NCBI GenBank assembly: GCA_013400115.1
Contig: VXBP01008680.1
Span: 1,049,416 to 1,113,415, forward strand
Direction of reading: 5' to 3'
From: Rhinopomastus cyanomelas
Taxonomy: Eukaryota; Chordata; Aves; Bucerotiformes; Rhinopomastidae
DNA: 64,000 nt
The notes beneath the pieces are model-generated. The model searched no databases and was not told where the DNA came from. It was given only the letters and a program-made list of their open reading frames with translations. A program made the position numbers and the translations under genes. The number at the start of each line of letters is the position of its first letter. The first letter of the stretch is position 1. This document shows, in pieces, positions 60,581 through 64,000 of this stretch.

Positions 60581-63398
60581 TGAAGACTGAGCTTCTTTAT
60601 TAACTTCTTTATTAACTCTACAGAAAGATGAGACTTCAGAAAAATACATTTCTGTAAGAATTTCTGGTGTGATTTTTCTTCCTGAGTCTCTGTTCTAAAA
60701 TGTCAGTCTGCAATAGGCTACTAGATCCCTTATAGTGCCCACCAGATTGTTTTCGAAAACAATGAAAAAATTAAATATACAGGTGCCAGGTAATACTATT
60801 AAGTACCAGAAAATAGGATGTTTCGAGATTTCAGAGACATCTGTTCTGAGCCTAATGATATTCACTATTTTTATTCATTTCTGGAATTCTGTAAAACTAG
60901 CAAAATGCAAGCAGATACTACTTTACATGATAAGCACATGATAATGTAAGTGGTCACTTACTGGGGGAAGGCCCATTTGAATGATGTAACACAGTAACTT
61001 CACAGTCTGGTACAAACCCAGCCTCTCAGAAACAAGATGCCTACTCCACACTTGGAATAAGGATTTCCAGGTGAATCCTTGCTTGGAACTGGAGATTCTG
61101 AGAAGGGCTTGAACCCAACACTTTCACTTCCATTTCAAAAACATATTTTTGTGAAGACAAGGATTTTAAAAAGAAATTATCTGAGACCCAGAAAAACCTC
61201 TGTTACCTCAGTGTGTAAGTCTGTTTTCTTTACATAAAGAGACTGAGAAATGACAAGAGCTTAAAATTACCTGCATTTTTTCTTATAATGGAATCTTTAA
61301 TCAAGTAGATAAAGGTAAAATAAGGAGGAGGAGCTAAGGCTCTATAAATACAGACTGAAAAAAATAATCTCTGATTTTTAAGAGTAAATGAAATTTAATT
61401 ATCGAATCAGATGCGATGGCTTCTCTGCAAACATTTTAGGTTATAGTCTAAACATTTTAGATTATACATACTGTTGATCCTAAATGAAATCATATATCTT
61501 AGTTCATAATGTAAAGAAGTAGCAGAATAACTTAAATCACATCTATATATATCAGGTATGTTTAAACAACTGTTGACAGTGAGACAGAAGCTGTGGACTA
61601 CACATAAAAATTACTGTGAAGCATCATTTTTTTATTTGGGTGATACAAAAAGTCTACGTTAATTTCAGTACGATTGGTTCAGACTGGATTTCATTTTTAT
61701 CTGAGTTCAGAATGTAGAAAAAGCCCGTGTTCTATGGTAGATAGAGAGCTGTTTCAAATACTGGGGGCCTGGTGTTAATCAAGACTCTTGTGTTTTGGTA
61801 CAACTTAGCACTATTGATCATTTACATGGATGTGTACGGTAGCGCTTCAGCAGCTCCAGATCTTCTTTCTCTCTCGGCAGTTACGCTACATCAACAGCCA
61901 AGTAGCTGGGAAGAAATTCAAACAGTTTTGCTCAATACATCTGTATCCAACTGTGAAGATCTCTGAGAAGACCCGGCAGGTCCCCAGTGTGTCCCAGGAC
62001 TGTTAAGGGCATCATCTTCCCTCGGTGCCCTTAAATGCTCCTTCCTCAGTTTGGACTAGAAGCGCATAGAAGGCCACCTAGTCAGAACCTGACTGCTGAG
62101 CTTCTAAGCTGTAGTCCTGGTTGATGTAGCTGGTTGGCTTGTCTCCTCACAGCCTTCTTCCACACAGGCGTTTCTCAATTTTCAGTAGCCCAAGCTGCAA
62201 TCTGATCTCAATCAAATACTCTGGAAAGCAAAGTGATTTCTCAAACACGGATGTTTGGCAAGTCTGAAGTAAACTGACTGTTACGTTGGTGGTAGGGTAG
62301 AAGAAAACATAGACTAGAGAAGACGGGACAAAGCAATTTTTAGGACTTGCACTTCTGGCTTTTAAAGATTTGCTAAATGTGAAAGGAAATGTTCATTTTC
62401 TGAATGTTAGGGTGAAATCTAAACCAGCCTAAATCCCACTAAAACTCCACTCTGTTGGAGTGCTGAGACAGTGGATAGATCTGAGCGCTTGTTTAGAAGT
62501 ATTGCAGGCGTTGTATTGGAACAACTGATGTAAAAACACGCTATCCCACGCTCCCACTTTTCCCACTATTTGCCAATTTGTAATTGCAGTATGTAAATAC
62601 ACAGCAGAATGGGTCTTTGGTTAATCAAATTGATTTAATTGCTGAATCCCCACAGATGAATGCGAACAGAGTCTTCTCTTTTTTCATTTTTTGTTGGCAA
62701 AACATAGCCACACAAATGATAAAAATTCCACAAGAAATGGGGATGGGATTTGAATAACTCTTACTCGAACACTGCTAGAACACCTGTAGTCATATTCAAA
62801 AGACTTTAACAAGGTAATTCCTCATCATTTTAGAGCTGTAATTTATGGCGTACCCTAGAGATACTGAATTAATTAGGCTTGTGTAGATTACTAACGTGTA
62901 TATGTCTATTTTTATGGAAATCTGGCATTGTTTTTTATGTTCTGAATTACCTTATTTAGAAGGTAGATACAGTAACATAAATATCTTGCAAAGGGCTCAT
63001 CTGATATGCTCATTAACTCACAGTCTGAATGTAAAGCTCCTGAAAGAGTTAGAAGTGTTCCTGTTAATATCGCTTTTAGCACCAGCCATTGGAACCACAA
63101 CATTGTCCTGATTGCTTTTGGCAGGTAACTGAATCATGTAATATAAAGAAAGCAAGCCTGAAGATGTCCTTGACAAAACAGTAAGTCATTAAAATCTGAT
63201 GGCTTCATGAGCTAGTGAAAATACACGTAATTATCAGAGTTCTGGACCTGCACCGGATGCGTTGACACCATAGGGCTTGGGGGCTTGTTAAGTTCTCTGG
63301 CCATGTAAAACTGTTTCCCAGGTTCAACCTCCACATCAGAGTAGAACAGATTCTTGTGCAAACCCTCATGAATCCTGCTTCCTGTGTGAAGATGCAAG
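60581..63398. other. Non-coding stretch with one weak exon candidate
   Basis: AT-rich with no repeats recognised, apart from the possible exon at 61881-62006. Confidence 0.4.
61881..62006 (+). CDS. Possible terminal exon of another transcript (weak)
   Basis: A good acceptor (TCTTCTTTCTCTCTCGGCAG) is followed by 41 open codons and TAA. The frame reads LRYINSQVAGKKFKQFCSIH then LYPTVKISEKTRQVPSVSQDC: basic with no low-complexity sequence. There is no partner exon in the window and no recognised domain, and it lies 8 kb beyond the stop of the modelled gene. It may be a real last exon of a gene to the left, a pseudogene piece or chance. Confidence 0.25.
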   Translation, partial: LRYINSQVAGKKFKQFCSIHLYPTVKISEKTRQVPSVSQDC

Positions 63399-63758
63399 TG
63401 TGTGTCGTGGTTGGGGTGGACATGCGACACAGAGTCAAGACCAATGTGCAGGCAGTCAAAGAAGACACTTTATTAATGCAGCTAGCTCCTTTTTACACCC
63501 TTTCTGCACACAGGTGTCCCTATTTTATTGGTACAACACATACATAAACAAATGGCCATTGGCATTTCAGCTTCATATGCCACTTGCTCACCTGATGATT
63601 CTATGATTCTCTGTACCAAGTTTCTCCCAGCATGTCATAGAATCATAGAATCACTACGGACTGGAAGGGACCTCAAAAGATCATCTAGTCCAATCCCATC
63701 CTACAGATGCTTTGTCAGCAGAGTCCTACATGTACCTGAAAATTCATTGTCCACAACA
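63399..63758 (-). mobile_element. Second ERV LTR (partial or solo), minus strand
   Basis: The minus strand reads TGTAAAAAGGAGC (TATA-like), about 15 bases later AATAAA (63469-63474), and then an R-U5 of about 70 bp through TCGCATGTCCACC towards ACGACACA. That is the same order, and the same CATGCGA word, as the solo LTR at 21253-21732. The U3 side is interrupted by a CR1 fragment at 63636-63702. The outer ends are uncertain; the TGTTGTGGAC word at 63758 (minus strand) may be the 5' end. No target duplication was found. Confidence 0.6.
63636..63702 (-). mobile_element. CR1: CR1 3' tail within the second LTR
   Basis: Two tail units and the terminal hairpin (ACTGGAAGGGACCTCAAAAG, then ATCATCTAGTCCAATCCC), about 67 bp. 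Confidence 0.85.
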
Positions 63759-63840
63759 AAGATATAGGGTCTTATCACTCTGAGTCAAACAAGAAAGATT
63801 ATACAAGTCCTTCCACATAAGCAGATACGCAGACACGCAG

Positions 63841-64000
63841 ATTATTAGGGGTTCCAAGGTACCTCCAGGACTCTTCAAGTCCAACCTTTCTGCTCGAGCA
63901 GGATCATAGAACCTAATACAGGTTACAGAGAAACACATCCAGACAGGTCTCAAAAGTCTCCAGAGAAGTAGACTCCACAACCTCCCTGGGCAGCCAGTTC
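63841..64000 (-). mobile_element. CR1: CR1 fragment running off the right edge
   Basis: ATTATTAGGGGTTCCAAGGT through AACCTCCCTGGGCAGCCAGT: CR1 3'UTR and the end of ORF2 on the minus strand. It is diverged and continues beyond the window. Confidence 0.85.

Noticed and set aside
1..64000. CRISPR array, operon, prophage or other prokaryotic system
   Set aside because: The many short, regular-looking repeats are CR1 tail units and microsatellites, with no spacer structure; introns and CR1 show vertebrate DNA.

Overview
The window looks like nuclear DNA of a bird. It is AT-rich, has no dense protein-coding content, and carries at least 27 fragments of the CR1 non-LTR retrotransposon family. These are recognised by their shared 3' end (GATGATCTTTCGAGGTCCC, then TTCCAATCCCTAATG and ATTCTATG repeats) on both strands. 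CR1 at this density, plus ERV-type solo LTRs and a tRNA-headed SINE with a CR1 tail, points to Aves. I cannot fix the order; the many young, closely similar CR1 copies suggest a lineage with recent CR1 activity. Most open reading frames in the window are short and look like chance.

One gene can be modelled on the + strand, as the 3' part of a multi-exon protein gene of unknown identity. Exons A (21806-21921) and B (22954-23151) join in phase. Exons B2 (23267-23325), C (34642-34722), D (53389-53471) and the stop-containing exon E (53803-53973) also join in phase and give a 131-residue Glu/Ser-rich C-terminus. The B to B2 junction is not resolved, because the best splice donor of B leaves the wrong phase. 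Earlier exons lie to the left of the window or were missed. The C to D intron is about 18.7 kb and holds most of the stretches that look like conserved non-coding regulatory DNA.

Layout: 1-21 kb is non-coding with scattered CR1 copies and one weak exon-like reading frame near 2.8 kb. 21.2-23.4 kb holds a solo LTR with a nested CR1, followed by exons A, B and B2. 23.4-34.6 kb is intron with CR1 copies and an LTR-like element. 34.6-53.4 kb is exon C, a tRNA-Lys-derived SINE, CR1 copies and a run of regulatory-looking segments. 53.4-54.0 kb holds the last two exons. 54-64 kb is downstream non-coding DNA with a CR1 split by a second copy of the LTR-like element, a composite CR1, a weak exon candidate, a second LTR fragment and a CR1 running off the right edge.

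The most unusual points are: two loci carrying CR1 copies with the same head-to-tail double 3' end; the tRNA-Lys/CR1 SINE; the nested LTR and CR1 insertion with readable target-site duplications at both levels; and a 320-700 bp dispersed element that appears twice, once inside a CR1.
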